Assembly: GCA_950022295.1 (NCBI GenBank) | Contig: OX465597.1 | Span: forward strand, 261,331,016-261,395,015 | DNA: 64,000 nt | Source: Bromus sterilis | Taxonomy: Eukaryota; Streptophyta; Magnoliopsida; Poales; Poaceae | Direction of reading: 5' to 3' | In this document: piece after piece, positions 24,666-36,548 of the stretch | Layout: every line of letters begins with the position of its first letter | Numbering within the stretch: the stretch's first letter is position 1 | Position numbers and translations under genes: made by a program | The notes under the pieces: generated by a model | What the model was told of the DNA's origin: nothing | What the model saw: the letters and a program-made list of their open reading frames with translations, nothing else | Database searches by the model: none

Positions 24666-25614
24666 AAGGCTATGCGTAGATGTATTATACGGGTAGAACA
24701 CATCTAGGATGTGGGCATCAATTCTCCAATTGTTACCGTCCCACGTGTACTCGTTTAGCGTTGCGGCAATGTCCTGATGAAGCGGCCCCGACCGACCTTA
24801 CGCGTTTACGCGAGACTGGTTCCACGCTTGACATATGTCTTGTACCATATAAGTGGCTGGGGGGTGTCTGTCTCTCTAACATTAGCGACGCGAAGACGTT
24901 TGCAACGGAGGGCCCCGACAGGGGTGTAATAGAGACGATTGCAGGATTGGTGTTGTGTTTTGTTTTCACAAGATAGAAAGCGGTTCTCTCACGAAACCCC
25001 TTATCAGCCACGTAAAACTTGCAAAAGATAAAGTAGAAGGCGTTTTAACTTTAATTTGCATGTAAGGGGGGATCATAGCATGTATGATTTACAGTTTTAC
25101 TTCATGTCTTCTCATATGCTAGATATGCGACGGTAGCATGATAGGATAATCTCTCACTATAAAAACCAACCAAGTTTCTTTACTCTAGTGAGCACCACCT
25201 GGAAAGATCTCCATTATGGAGGCATCACGTGTCACACGGGTGTCAAACATATTTGCGTTCAAATGAGGTGGGTGTAGCAAGCCTAGCATGTCCAGAAACA
25301 TGGCCTTGTATGACACAGCAATAAATCACTTAGGGTATAGTGGCGAGGCTGGCATGTGTAGACATGGCCTCGGGACACAATGACCGAAAGGTTAAGCATG
25401 AGTCACATAACGGATGTGATTGGCATGATGGCCTACCTTAAACACATACTGATGGTCGTGTCACACAGGGGAGGTATGGTGTTCTAGGATTGTGTAATCA
25501 CTTAGTAAAACTTTGAGGGATGTTTAACTGAGTGGGAGTTCTAGAATTGTTATAAAAATTGAACTCCAATTATGAACAAAGTCTAAATATGTATTTTGCA
25601 AATAACCATTGTAG
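24666..25614 (+). other. RLC-C leader
   Basis: About 950 bp of untranslated leader between primer site and gag, with only short frames and many stops. I see no extra gene in it. Such long leaders are usual in BARE-like elements. Confidence 0.75.
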
Positions 25615-27837
25615 ATGTCAGCACTTTCGCACCCCACATTCAACTTAGGGTCATTCCTAGAGAAAGATAAACTGAAAACCGATGGGTCAAACTTCACGTC
25701 CTGGTTCCGCACTCTGAGGATTCTCCTCATTCCCCTCAAAATGTCCTATGTACTTAAGACTGCATTAGGTGATGCACCAGAAACTACCACTACTCTGGCT
25801 GAGAAGAATGTCTACCTCATTAAGTCGGATGATTCCTCCCTTGTCCAGAAGGGTATGCTCTATGCCATGGAGGCTGAACTGCAGAAACGGTTTGAGAGCC
25901 TCAGTGCTTATGAGATAATCACTGACCTCAAGACCACCTTTGCACCTCAAGCCAGGGTCGAGAGAAATGAAGTTTCTGAAGCTTTCTTTTCGGCAAAGAT
26001 GGAAGAGCACAGCAGCATGACTGGGCACGTAATCAAAATGTCTGACTACGTTCAACGCCTAAATGACCTGGAATTTAAGATTCCGGATGAAATGGCGATT
26101 GATAGGGTGTTGTGTTCGCTGCCCCCTAGCTACGAGAGTTTTGTGTTGAAATACAACATGCAAGGAATGGTTAAGAACCTTTCTGAGTTGTTCACCATAC
26201 TCAAGATTGCTGAAATGAAAATCAAGAAGGAGCATACCTGCACCAAGTACTTAGAAGATAAGAAGGCCGGCAAGGTTGCTGGAAGAGACATGGATATATT
26301 TGATATACATGTTATTGATGTTTTCCTAACAAGTGCTCGGAGCAACGTTTGGATATTTGATACCGGATCAGTTGCTCACATCTGTAACTCCCAGGAGGGG
26401 CTACAGAATAAACGACTCTTGCGGAAGAATGAAGTGACGATGCGTGTTGGAAACGGTTCCAAGGTTGATGTAATGTCCATTGGCACGCTTCGTCTCAGTC
26501 TCCCTTCCGGATTGATTCTTGTTTTGAATAACTGTTATTATGTACCCGCGTTGAGTATGAACATTGTGAGTGGGTCTTGCTTAATGCAAGACCATTATTC
26601 TTTTAAATCTGAGACAACTGGTTGTTCGATTTATAAGAATAATGTCTTCTATGTTCATGCAGTGGTGCGTAATGGTTTATTCTTAATGGATCTCGAATAT
26701 CATGACTCCCACATCAATAACATAGAGGCCAAAAGATTAAAGCCTAGTAACGAAGAACACATGACGATGTGGCATTGTCGTCTTGGTCATATTGGCATAA
26801 AACGCATGAAGAAGCTCCATTCTGATGGACTTCTGGAGTCATTAGATTTTGGATCTCTTGACACGTGCGAGCCATGCCTTATGGGAAAAATGACCAGGAC
26901 TCCATTCAATGGAATAATGGAGCATGCGGCAGAATTATTGGGAATCATACATACTGATTTATGCGGACCAATGAATATCACCCCACGCAATGGATTTCGT
27001 TACTTCGTGACCTTCACGGATGACTTGAGTAGATACGGGTATATCTACTTAATGAAACATAAGTCTAAAACCTTTGAAAAGTTCAAGGAATTTCAGAGTG
27101 AGGTCGAGAATCAACTCGGGAAGAAAATCAAGCACCTTCGATCCGATCGAGGTGGCGAGTATTTAAGTCACGATTTTGGCACTCATCTGAAGACTTGTGG
27201 CATTGTACCACAACTTACGCCAGCTGGAATACCTCAGCAAAACGGTGTGTCCGAGCGACGTAATCGTACACTATTGGATAGTGTGTGGTCAATGATATCT
27301 CATACCGACTTACCTACATCATTCTGTGGGTATGCATTAGAAACTGCCGCTTACGTTCTTAATAGGGTACCGTCCAAATCCGTGAAGACAACACCGTTTG
27401 AAGAATGGTTTGGCAAGAAACCAATGTTGTCTTACCTGAAAATTTGGGATTGTGAGGCTTACATTAGGAAACTTCAGCCTGACAAACTTGAATCTAAGGC
27501 GGAGAAATGCATCTTTGTGGGATATCCAAAGGAAACTGTTGGATACACCTTCTACAACCAGACTAAGGGAAAAACGTTTGTCGCCAAGACTGGACGATTT
27601 CTTGAGAAAGGGTTTCTCTCGAAAGAATTGAGTGGGAGGAAAATAGATCTCAACGAGATGATTGACCAATCACTCCAAGTGGAAGACATGGCAATGGAAG
27701 TTGTTCCGGAACCACCTTCCGTAGTGGGAGTTGAAGAGAACGGTCATCATGATATTCATAACGATCGTGACATACATGATGATCTTGATCAAGATGAAGA
27801 GGATCCTATTGTACCCCGCAGGTCATCAAGAGTCTGA
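25615..27837 (+). pseudogene. RLC-C gag, protease and integrase
   Basis: A 740-codon open frame starts at ATG 25615. Residues 1-220 are copia gag (FNLGSFLEKDKLKTDGSNF at the start). The CCHC zinc knuckle expected before protease is absent; the frame passes from KEHTCTKYLEDKKAGK straight to the protease motif WIFDTGSVAHI (Asp-Thr-Gly). Integrase has the HLGHIGIKRMKK / CEPCLMGKM zinc region, then HTDLCGPM (Asp), RSDRGGEYL (Asp) and QQNGVSERRN (Glu), a full catalytic triad. A stop at 27835-27837 ends it after RRSSRV. The next frame, from 27877, is in the same phase, so one nonsense codon splits gag-pol. Confidence 0.92.
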
Positions 27838-27876
27838 AATAAAGTTGAGTTTTACGGACAGCTTGTCAATGCAGTC

Positions 27877-29476
27877 ATGTTAAATGAACCTGACGAACCT
27901 TCGAACTACAAAGAAGCAATGGAGGGACCCGAATCCGAGAAATGGCAGGAAGCCATGAAATCCGAGATAGACTCCATGTATGCCAACAAAGTATGGACTT
28001 TGGTGGATATTCCCGAGGATCGAAAGGCCGTCGAGAATAAGTGGATATTCAAGAAAAAGACTGACGCAGACGGAAACGTATCTGTCTATAAAGCTCGACT
28101 TGTCGCAAAAAGTTTCCGACAAGTTCAAGGAGTTGACTACGAAGAGACTTTCTCTCCTGTAGCGATGCTGAAGTCTATCCGGATATTACTAGCAATTGCT
28201 GCCTATCATGATTATGAAATATGGCAGATGGATGTGACAACCGCGTTCCTTAATGGTAACATTGAGGAAGAGTTGTACATGGTACAACCAGAAGGTTTTA
28301 TTGATCCTAAGGACGCTGGTAAGGTATGCAAACTTCAACGGTCCATTTATGGGTTGAAGCAAGCATCTCGGAGCTGGAATCTTCGATTTGATGAGGTGAT
28401 CAAAGCATTTGGATTTGTCCAAAATGTCGAAGAATTCTGTGTTTATAAGAAAGTGAGTGGGAGCTCTGTAGCATTCCTAGTACTATATGTGGATGACATA
28501 TTGTTGATAGGGAATGATATAAAATTTCTGGAGAGCGTGAAGGAATACTTAAATGGACAGTTTTCCATGAAGGACCTAGGTGAAGCTGCATATATATTAG
28601 GCATTAAAATCTATAGAGATAGATCAAGACGCCTATTAGCACTGAGTCAGAGAACTTACCTTGAGAAGATATTGAAAAGGTTCAATATGGATAACGCCAA
28701 GAGAGGCATCTTTCCCGTTATGAAAGGAAGTAAATTGAGTGTGACTCAATGCCCAGCAACAGCAAAAGAAAGGGAGGAAATGTCCTCAGAGCCCTATGCT
28801 TCAGCCATAGGTTCTATCATGTATGCTATGTTGTGTACTCGACCAGATGTGGCCCTAGCGGTTAGTCTGACTAATCGTTACCAAAGTAATCCTGGAATGG
28901 ATCATTGGATTGCAGTAAAGAATGTCCTTAAGTACTTATGAAGAACTAAGGACCTGGTTCTCGTCTATGGGGGATGTGAAGAAGAGCTTGCCGTAATAGG
29001 TTACGTCGATGCTAGTCTTGGTACTGATCCCGATGACTCGAAATCTCAGACGGGATACGTATTCATGTTGAATGGTGGTGCGATTAGCTGGAGGAGCGGC
29101 AAGTAGTCAGTCGTCGCCCAATCTACAATGGAGTAGGAGTATATTGCCGCTTGCGAAGCGTCAAATCAAGCGCATTGGTTGAATAAGTTCGTCATCGAGC
29201 GTGGCTTATTCCCTAGTTTCACTGACCGCGTTAGCATTTATTGCGACAATACGGGTGCCATTGCTAACGCAAGGGAGCCGAGGAATCACTCTACGCCAAG
29301 CATATTCTCCAACGTTTCCATGTGACGCGAGACTACGTCAAGGATGGTCATACTAGGATTTGCAAAATACATACGGATCTAAACCCGTCAGACCCAATGA
29401 ATAAACCTCTTCCACAGGGCAAGTTTGAGAAACACTGAGAGACTATTGGTGTTAGATACATACCTGATGTAAACTA
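27877..29476 (+). pseudogene. RLC-C reverse transcriptase and RNase H
   Basis: The open frame 27877-28941 carries the copia reverse transcriptase: KWIFKKKTDADG, MDVTTAFLNG, YGLKQASRSW and the catalytic LYVDDILLIG (YVDD). A TGA at 28939-28941 follows NVLKYL. The RNase H part then continues in the same phase (GYVDASLGTD, SQTGYVFMLNGGAISW) with further stops near 29106 and 29134. A one-base loss near 29302 shifts the last part (ICKIHTDLNPSDP), which runs to about 29476. The enzyme would copy element RNA into cDNA; this copy cannot make it whole. Confidence 0.9.
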
Positions 29477-29497
29477 GTGTAATTTTTACTCTAGTGC

Positions 29498-29508
29498 AAG
29501 TGGGAGAC
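29498..29508 (+). other. Polypurine tract of RLC-C
   Basis: AAGTGGGAGAC directly before the 3' LTR, a typical copia tract. Confidence 0.9.
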
Positions 29509-31178
29509 TGTTGGATATGTGCCCTAGAGGCAAATTAATAAAGATATTTGTCACATATCTATTTGTTCATAATACGTTGTATACTATGCTAGAACTGTAT
29601 TAAGCGGAAACATTAATACACGTGTGGTATATAACAACATGGTCCCTAGTTAACTCAGGCATACTAGCTCATTGGGCAATCGATGATCAAGGTTTCCTGA
29701 TCATGAGATGTGAACTGTCTATTGACAATGAGGTCATACCATTAGGAGAATGATGTGAGGGACACACAGCCACCTATAGCATTGCAGTGTGATCAAGTCA
29801 CATAGTTCAGCATTGCGATGACTTAATAACATAGTGACTCAATCCTTAGACCGTGATGATCATACATAATTGCTATCTATTAGGATGCTTTGAGTACATC
29901 AACCGTGACACTGAAACATGGTAACCATAAAGGTGTGTCTTGGGTAATCCGAAGTAGATATGTTGAGGAGTATGAAATATATCAGAACAGGATTTGTCCA
30001 TCCGAGTGATGGATAGGTACTCTGGGACCACTCGGTGATATTGCATCAACAGCTAGCTAGTGACTAGGTCACATGAGATGTAATATGCACATACGAGAAA
30101 ACATGTTTGTCAGAGACGAAGGAGAACTAGGTATTGGATACCGACGATCATACCTCGGAGAAACATAGTACCGCAGCACAAAGGGATCAAGTCATATTGT
30201 TAACGGTTCAACGGCGAAGAAGTTTATTCGATGGAAGCGCAGGGGCACATCAAGGATTGTAACCAGATCCCACATGATGGTCATTGGTCAGAGAGTGTCT
30301 CGATCATGTCTATTGTTTCCCGAACCGTAGGGTGTCACACTTAAGGGCAATCGATGCATTAAGGACAGATTCGGGATCATCGGTGAAATAAGAGAGAACA
30401 CCGGAATTGTTTCGGGAGGTGCCGGAAGCTGTTCCGGATATTTTGAAAGGTTCAAAATAAAGTTTATTGATGTTTAAATATGTTTTATTATTTAATTGAC
30501 AGAATTAAATATTAAAAAGGATTTAAATATTAATTAAAAAAGGTGGAAAAGGCATATGGGCCTAAAGAGGCCCATGAGGGGAGAAGGGGGTTTCCCCCCT
30601 TGGCCCATGGCGCCAAGGGAGGGCCCTTGGCCCCCTCCCTAGCCGCACCCTTCCCCTCCCTTTGGGAGTTTAGTCCCACATGGGGGAGGGGAGGAGCCCA
30701 CCCCCCCTCCTTGGCCTATATAAGGAGGGGTAGGGTGCCCTTTTTCATCCATCCCATTGAGTTCTTTCTCTCTCTCTTTCTCTGACTTAGAGCGGACTCC
30801 CCTTGTTTGGAGTTTGCACCTAGTTGGGGGTTTCACCATCATCCGAATGTCGTCGCGCTGCCGGAATCGGGATCCGGATCAGTCTTCTTTCCGCTGCTCT
30901 TCTGGTTCGGAGCCCGGAGGGACATCGGTTCACCGTACATGTGTAATCCCGCGAGGCACTACACGTGTGGTGCTACTTCATCGCCGGAGGTTCTTCAACA
31001 CGACAGGGAGGTCGTAGGATCAGAGTCTATGCCAACCACGTTCGAGGAACGTTTCCCTCTTTCGGTCTTCAAAGGTATGAACATCGATTCCTTCCGTTAC
31101 ATACATCAGCATAGCATAGATCTTGGGTTTGGGGATCGTAGTTGGAAAAATTATTGTTTTCTGCCCCGTTCCCTAACA
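29509..31178 (+). repeat. 3' LTR of RLC-C
   Basis: 1670 bp, TGTTGGATATG to CCCTAACA, nearly identical to 22984-24652. Confidence 0.95.
30717..30723 (+). promoter_or_regulatory. TATA box in RLC-C 3' LTR
   Basis: Copy of the 24190 TATA. It could in principle drive read-out into the rest of RLG-B. Confidence 0.7.
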
Positions 31179-31337
31179 TCGCCATGCCTCATAGTCATTT
31201 GTATCACGAACCTATGTACCTGTATAATAATTAATAAAGCGGTTGTTTCTGTACCAATTTGTTGTGCATTGCTAGAAGACATGATCTCTGGGCTGGCAAT
31301 GTAAGGTAAACCGGTTGCTCTGAGCCGGGGTGCCACA
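31179..31337 (+). repeat. 5' LTR of RLG-B, second part
   Basis: It continues the LTR interrupted at 22983 (CATGCCTCATAGTCATTTG, matching 40849 onward). It runs about 60 bp past the point where the 3' LTR stops matching (GCTAGAA, 40925) and ends GGGGTGCCACA just before the primer site, so it defines the true LTR end. Confidence 0.85.
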
Positions 31338-31342
31338 ACGAT

Positions 31343-31354
31343 TGGTATTAGAGC
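31343..31354 (+). other. Primer binding site of RLG-B, one mismatch
   Basis: TGGTATTAGAGC; the standard site has C at the seventh base. It lies 5 bp after the LTR end. Confidence 0.85.
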
Positions 31355-31512
31355 CGCGCTGACTGTAGGACACGCTAGTTCGCAAGCGCTAGATCAACGC
31401 TAGTCTAGAGTCTTGCTTGTTGTGTGCAATCTAGTTGATGCATTGGATGATTGTTTGGCATCCATGTAGATGCATTGGTTATTATTGCTAATGGCTAACC
31501 CTGTGAGTGTAG

Positions 31513-32278
31513 ATGGCACCTGTTGCCTACCCCTTTGAGTACGAGTATTCATCGTCAGGCTTCCCGTCGCTGCTCCGCAGAGTTTGGCTCCGACTGTACC
31601 CACATGGGGAAGACTCGGTGTTCCAGGTGTACCGCGAGAAGCTGGCCGACTTCGTGCACGAGTACCGTGCAGAGGTGTTCCTTTTCTCGAGCTCCGCTAT
31701 AGGCAGCCTTTCACGTTCCGCGAAGGGAGGACCCGCCTCGACGTCGGAGCAGGCTATCCTCTATGCTTGTCTGGATGCCCTTCTCGACTTACGACAGCAC
31801 GAGGTCGAGATGCAGACTCACCCAGGTTTCTCCCACTACCCCACACTGTCTTCTACAGGGCAGGTTCTCTTTCCGCCCGACTCGGAGTGCGACCGGGCAG
31901 TTTTCCACCTCAGTCGATACATGACCGCTCAGTACGAGTTGATCATTAGTCTTGCAGAGGAGTTGGCTCGTTCGAGGGAGGTACTTGCCTCTATCAGCCT
32001 AGCTCAGCCTCCACCTCCTCCTCCACCCTCCACCTTTGCCCCGATGCCGACACCGGAGACGCCAGTTGTTCCGTTAGTCACTCGACGCGAGACCCCCAGA
32101 GGAGTGGGCCGCGTTGACTGCTACCCCTGCCGCTCCTATGCTTAGACATCGTACTCCCCCTCCTCCTGAGGGTGAGTCTTCTCGTCAGCGTCGCTGTCAT
32201 GACGTCACCACTCGCAACACGATCCACATCGCTAGTTCAGACTCTGAGGGAGGCTCCGATGGTTTGCCCGACTGCTAG
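31513..32278 (+). pseudogene. Extra ORF of RLG-B upstream of gag, unknown product, one frameshift
   Basis: An open frame starts at ATG 31513 (MAPVAYPFEYEYSSSG) and runs 210 codons to 32145. Codon use is unlike the surrounding LTR sequence and the frame is acidic-to-neutral with a helical look (YREKLADFVHEYRAEVF, ELIISLAEELARSREVLAS), then a proline run near residue 170. The ORF stop comes from a shift near 32115. In the next phase the sequence stays open to TAG 32276-32278 and reads a plausible acidic end (IASSDSEGGSDGLPDC). The intact protein would be about 255 residues. I do not recognise a domain. It sits between primer site and gag, where most chromoviruses have only leader. Confidence 0.55.
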
Positions 32279-33011
32279 TGCCCGCTTCACTTCCACGACT
32301 AGAGTGATGTCGAGTAGCAGCATGAGTATGTATTGCATCTATTGTAACGATGTGCATGTTGTCAACTTCCGTATGAGCAGTATCAGTTATGACATTCCCT
32401 ATTGGTATTCTTGTATGAGGTTGTAATGCTATGTATAAGTATGAGTGTGCATCTCGTTTTATTTCGCTATCCCTAATGCTGCTTTTGACTCATTTTTCCG
32501 CTGGTTTTGACATGGTGATCCAAACGAACCCCTGCTCTCTTTTCTCTCCGAAAGTGGCACCACGCCTGGTTCTGAGCTGATTCTTGGTCAGCCGTCCGGG
32601 GTGGATGCCTATTTTCCCCTTTCTCTTTTCAGCAACTTGCCTGTGTTCTGAGCTGCTTTTCGGCCGTCTCAGGCAGTTGCTGAGTTTCTTTTCACAGTGG
32701 AGACCCTGTGTTCTGTGCTATCTTCTCGGCCGTCTCAGGGGACCTCTGTCTTCTTCTTATCAGCGTTCCTCCGAGTTCTGGGCTGATTTTCGGTCGTCTT
32801 GAGCAGTGGTTGAGCTATTCCAGGGATGCCCCAGATCCGAGTTGTCAATACCGTTCTGGAGGCCGCTGGGTTATTCGCCGGTTTTTGCCAGGGTTCGAAT
32901 GGTCATCAACTGCCGCTTTCTGGTGTTTCGAGCTTCTTTCGCTATCACTTTACTTATTTACCCAATGGTGGTTGCTCATTATATTGGCGCTTTATTGGGA
33001 ACGGATATAGG
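32279..33011 (+). other. RLG-B spacer between extra ORF and gag
   Basis: About 730 bp, T-rich, with degenerate repeats of a CTGTGTTCTGAGCTGCTTTTCGGCCGTCTCAGG-type segment (about 32640, 32705, 32770). Frames are short and shared between phases; no gene is called. Confidence 0.6.
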
Positions 33012-34110
33012 ATGAGGCGAGGTGAAGGCAGCAACTCTGGTGGCGATGTCACCCCTGTTCGTCGATCCGCCAGGCAAGCTGGACTGTCACCAAAACCAAT
33101 ACCACCTCATCCAGCACAGGCACCAACCACAGAACAGATCATGAGAATGTTTGAAGAAAAGAGAAACCAAGATATCATGGAGTTACTAAGAAGCATGCAG
33201 ACGATGGTGGGACAGAATGAGAACCAGTGATTTCGCTCCAAGCTATCCGATTTTCAGCGCACCCGACCCCGAGCTTTGACCAAGCAGCATATCCCATAGA
33301 AGCTGATGACTGGTTGAGGACCATTGAAAAGAAATTGGAGATTGCTCACTGCGAGGAAGCTGACAAGGTATCGTTTGCCACCCACTATCTCGAAGGTTCT
33401 GCGGCAATTTGGTGGGACAATACCAAGGCAGTGTGGCCTCCAGAGGAAGAAATTACCTGGGAGAAGTTCAAGGAAAATTTTCGCACCTACCACATCCCTA
33501 TCGGGGTATTGAAGGTCAAGCAAAGAGAGTTCCTCGCCCTTGTTCAAGGCAGCATGTCAGTGACTGAATACCTTAATAAGTTCAACCACCTCGCAAGATA
33601 CTCGATTCATGATGTGGCCACCGAAGAGAGGAAGATAGATCGTTTCCTTGGCGGACTCAAGGCCACTCTCCGTTGCCAGCTCAGCATGTTGGACTTTCCA
33701 GACTTCCAGAATCTTGTCAACAAGGCACTCATAGAAGAACGTGAATACAAGTCTATCATTCAGACCAAGTTTTGGAATGATGACCGCAAGCGGAAATATG
33801 AAGCTAAGAAGACCAATGAGGGGCCATCTTTCCCGAAGCCACGCTTCTGGCAGCCCGCCCTGCAGCCTGCTCAGACCGATTTCAAGCCTTCCTGGGCTAA
33901 TAGCAACGCTGCGACCACCAAGCCGGCAAACCAAGGAAAGCCATTTAATCACTCCCCAAGTCAAGGAAGATTGTATTCGCAATGGCACTTGCTTCACCTG
34001 CGGAAAGCCAGGACACTATTCCAGGCAATGCCCCACCAAGATGGGAAAATCAGCACCACAAGTCAACAACATGAGGGGCCAGCCCAACTCAAACTACCGC
34101 CAAGCTCGAG
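33012..34110 (+). pseudogene. RLG-B gag
   Basis: A likely start is ATG 33012 (MRRGEGSNSGGD), with a basic N-terminus and a helical stretch (EQIMRMFEEKRNQDIMELL). A stop at 33228-33230 and a shift near 33268 lead into the main gag core (IEADDWLRTIEKKLEIAH, YLEGSAAIWWDN, VKQREFLALVQGSMSVTEY), which matches the Retrotrans_gag family. Another shift between 33940 and 33975 leads to the zinc knuckle CFTCGKPGHYSRQC at 33990-34031 (CCHC spacing intact). The product would be the capsid and nucleocapsid protein. It is broken in at least three places. Confidence 0.88.
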
Positions 34111-36548
34111 TCAACCATATCTCTGCCGAAGGAGCCCACGAGTCCCCCGACGTGTTCATCGGTATGTTTCCTATTAATAACATACCCGCAGTTATATTAT
34201 TTGATTTTGGGGCGACCGACTCGTTCATTTCGCGGAGTTTTTCCACCCAAAACAATTTTCCCCTCTCTCTTTTGGAACAAATCGTGGTGGTACAAACCCC
34301 TAGGGGCATGCTCAGGGCAGACAGGATATGCAAGAATCTAACAATTGAGATATACGAAGTGAAGTTCCTAGCCGCCCTCCTTCTGCTTGAATCTAAGGGC
34401 CCTGATGCAATTCTCGGAGTTGATTGGCTCACAACTCACCATGTCCGCCTCGCCTTCCAGACTCGAATAGTGAAACTGGTCAACCCAGAGGGGAAAGCAG
34501 TCCAATTCACTGCAGTGGGAATGCTAAGAAAGAAAGAGTTGATGATATGTCAGATTACCACAGACGACATGGACAAGATCCCAGTGGCTAGAGAATTCCC
34601 GGAGGTATTCCCAGAAGAATTGCCAGGCATGCCACCAGATAGAGAGCTAGAGTTTGCCATCGAGGTTGTTCCCGGCACAACTCCGATATACAAGAAGTAT
34701 TACCGTATGCCATCCCCCGAGCTGGTGGAACTAAAGAAGCAACTGGACGAGTTGTTACAGAAATGGTAAATCCGCCCCAGCACATCACCCTGGGGATCAC
34801 CGGTGCTATTTGTCAAGAAGAAGGATGGAAGTTTGCGAATGTGTGTGGATTACCGCCCACTGAATGAGGTCACCATCAAGAACATATACCCGCTACCTCG
34901 CATTGATGATCTATTCGACCAATTAAATGGTGACCGGGTATTTTCAAAGATAGACCTTCGTACGGGCTATTACCAGCTGAAGATCAAGAAAGAAGATATA
35001 CCCAAGACAACATTCACTATGAGATATGGTCTCTATGAATTCACTGTCATGTCATTTGGATTGACTAATGCCCCATCATACTTCATGGGCATGATGAACA
35101 AGATCTTCATGAACTTCCTGGACAAGTTTGTGGTGGTATTCATTGATGATATCCTCATTTACTCCCGAAGTGAAGAAGAACATGAGCAGCATCTCCGTAT
35201 CGTATTGGAGCGACTGCGGTCTCACCAGCTATACGCCAAATTCAGCAAGTGTGAGTTCTGGTTAAAAGAGGTGGGATTTCTGGGGCACATCCTATCAGCA
35301 CAAGGAGTGGTCGTAGATCCTAGTAAGGTGGCCGACGTATTGAATTGGAAGGCACCTACCACCGTGAACGAAGTCCGAAGCTTCTTGGGATTGGCGGGAT
35401 ATTATCGCCAATTCATTGAAGGATTCTCCAAGATAGCCAAGCCATTGACCGAGCTATTGAAGAAGAATCAGAAGTTTGTCTGGACCAAGGACTGTGATGA
35501 AAGCTTCAGGCAACTAAAGACCAAGTTAACCTCCGCACCGGTCTTAACCTTGCCGGATCTCCACAAAGGGTTTGACATTTACTGTGACGCCTCCCGGCGC
35601 GGCCTTGGATGTGTATTAATGCAGGAAGGGAATGTTGTAGCATATGCTTCTCGGCATCTACGCCCGCATGAAGGAAATTATCCCACCCATGATATGGAAC
35701 TGGCAGTCGTAGTGCATGCCCTGAAGCTATGGAGGCACTACCTTATCGGCCAACGGTGCGAAATTTATACGGACCACAAGAGCCTCAAGTATATTTTCAT
35801 ACAGCCGGATCTCAACCTCAGGCAGAGAAGATGGTTGGAACTGGTCAAGGACTACGATCTCGGGATCAACTATCATCCCGGGAAAGCCAATGTGGTGGCC
35901 GATGCCCTTAGCAGAAAGCCGAGCATGGTCCGTGCAATTTGGAGAGGGATGAACCCAAAGCTACAAAAGGAGTTTGCTAGCCTCAACCTGGTGCTATGTA
36001 ACTCACGGCAAGTGAAGACCATGGAAATTACCCCAACTCTCGTGGAGGAAGTCCGAGAAGCTCAGAAACAAGACCCGGAGGTTCAGAAGATCAAAGAGAA
36101 GGTACGGCAGGGCAAAGCCGAGCCTTTCCGTGTCGATGACCAAGATACCCTATGGTTTGAGGACCGATTATGCATACCAGACCAAAACAGCTTAAGACAA
36201 CAAATACTGCGCGAAGCACATGAGTCTGCATACTCCATCCACCCAAGAGGTACCAAGATGTATCAGGACCTGCGAACAACGTTTTGGTGGCCCGAAATAA
36301 AGAGGGATATTGCATATTACGTGGCATGCTGCGACATTTGCAACCGAGTCAAGGCCGAGCATCAGAAGCCCGCCGGATTGCTACAACCTCTACAAGTCCC
36401 TCAGTGGAAATGGGAGGACATATGCATGGACTTTGTCGTGGGGCTGCCCAGAACCTCCCACGGTCATGACTCCATTTGGGTTATTGTGGACATGCTCACC
36501 AAGGTGGCCCACTTTATCCCGGTCCACACTACGTATCGAGCAGATTAG
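34111..36548 (+). pseudogene. RLG-B protease, reverse transcriptase, RNase H and integrase start
   Basis: The protease site reads DFGATDSFIS near 34203, where gypsy proteases have Asp-Ser-Gly; the Ser is replaced by Phe. After the aspartic protease comes a TAA at 34767-34769, just before the reverse transcriptase entry motif [16 protein letters not shown], in the same phase. Reverse transcriptase keeps its palm ([24 protein letters not shown] with the two Asp at 35145-35150). RNase H has [16 protein letters not shown] and [10 protein letters not shown]. The integrase zinc region ([23 protein letters not shown]) and the first catalytic Asp (CMDFVVGLP) follow. A TAG at 36546-36548 ends the frame inside the integrase core. 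Confidence 0.9.

Larger units (their letters stand above)
22984..31178 (+). mobile_element. RLC-C: BARE/Angela-like Ty1/copia retrotransposon
   Basis: The element is 8195 bp long with 1.67-kb LTRs (TGTTGGATATG to CCCTAACA), an initiator-tRNA-Met primer site, a gag-protease-integrase-reverse transcriptase-RNase H reading frame in copia order, and a polypurine tract. The two LTRs differ at only two of the first 84 bases, so insertion into RLG-B was fairly recent. The reading frame nevertheless has several stops and lacks the gag zinc knuckle, so the copy may have moved with help from a relative. Confidence 0.95.
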
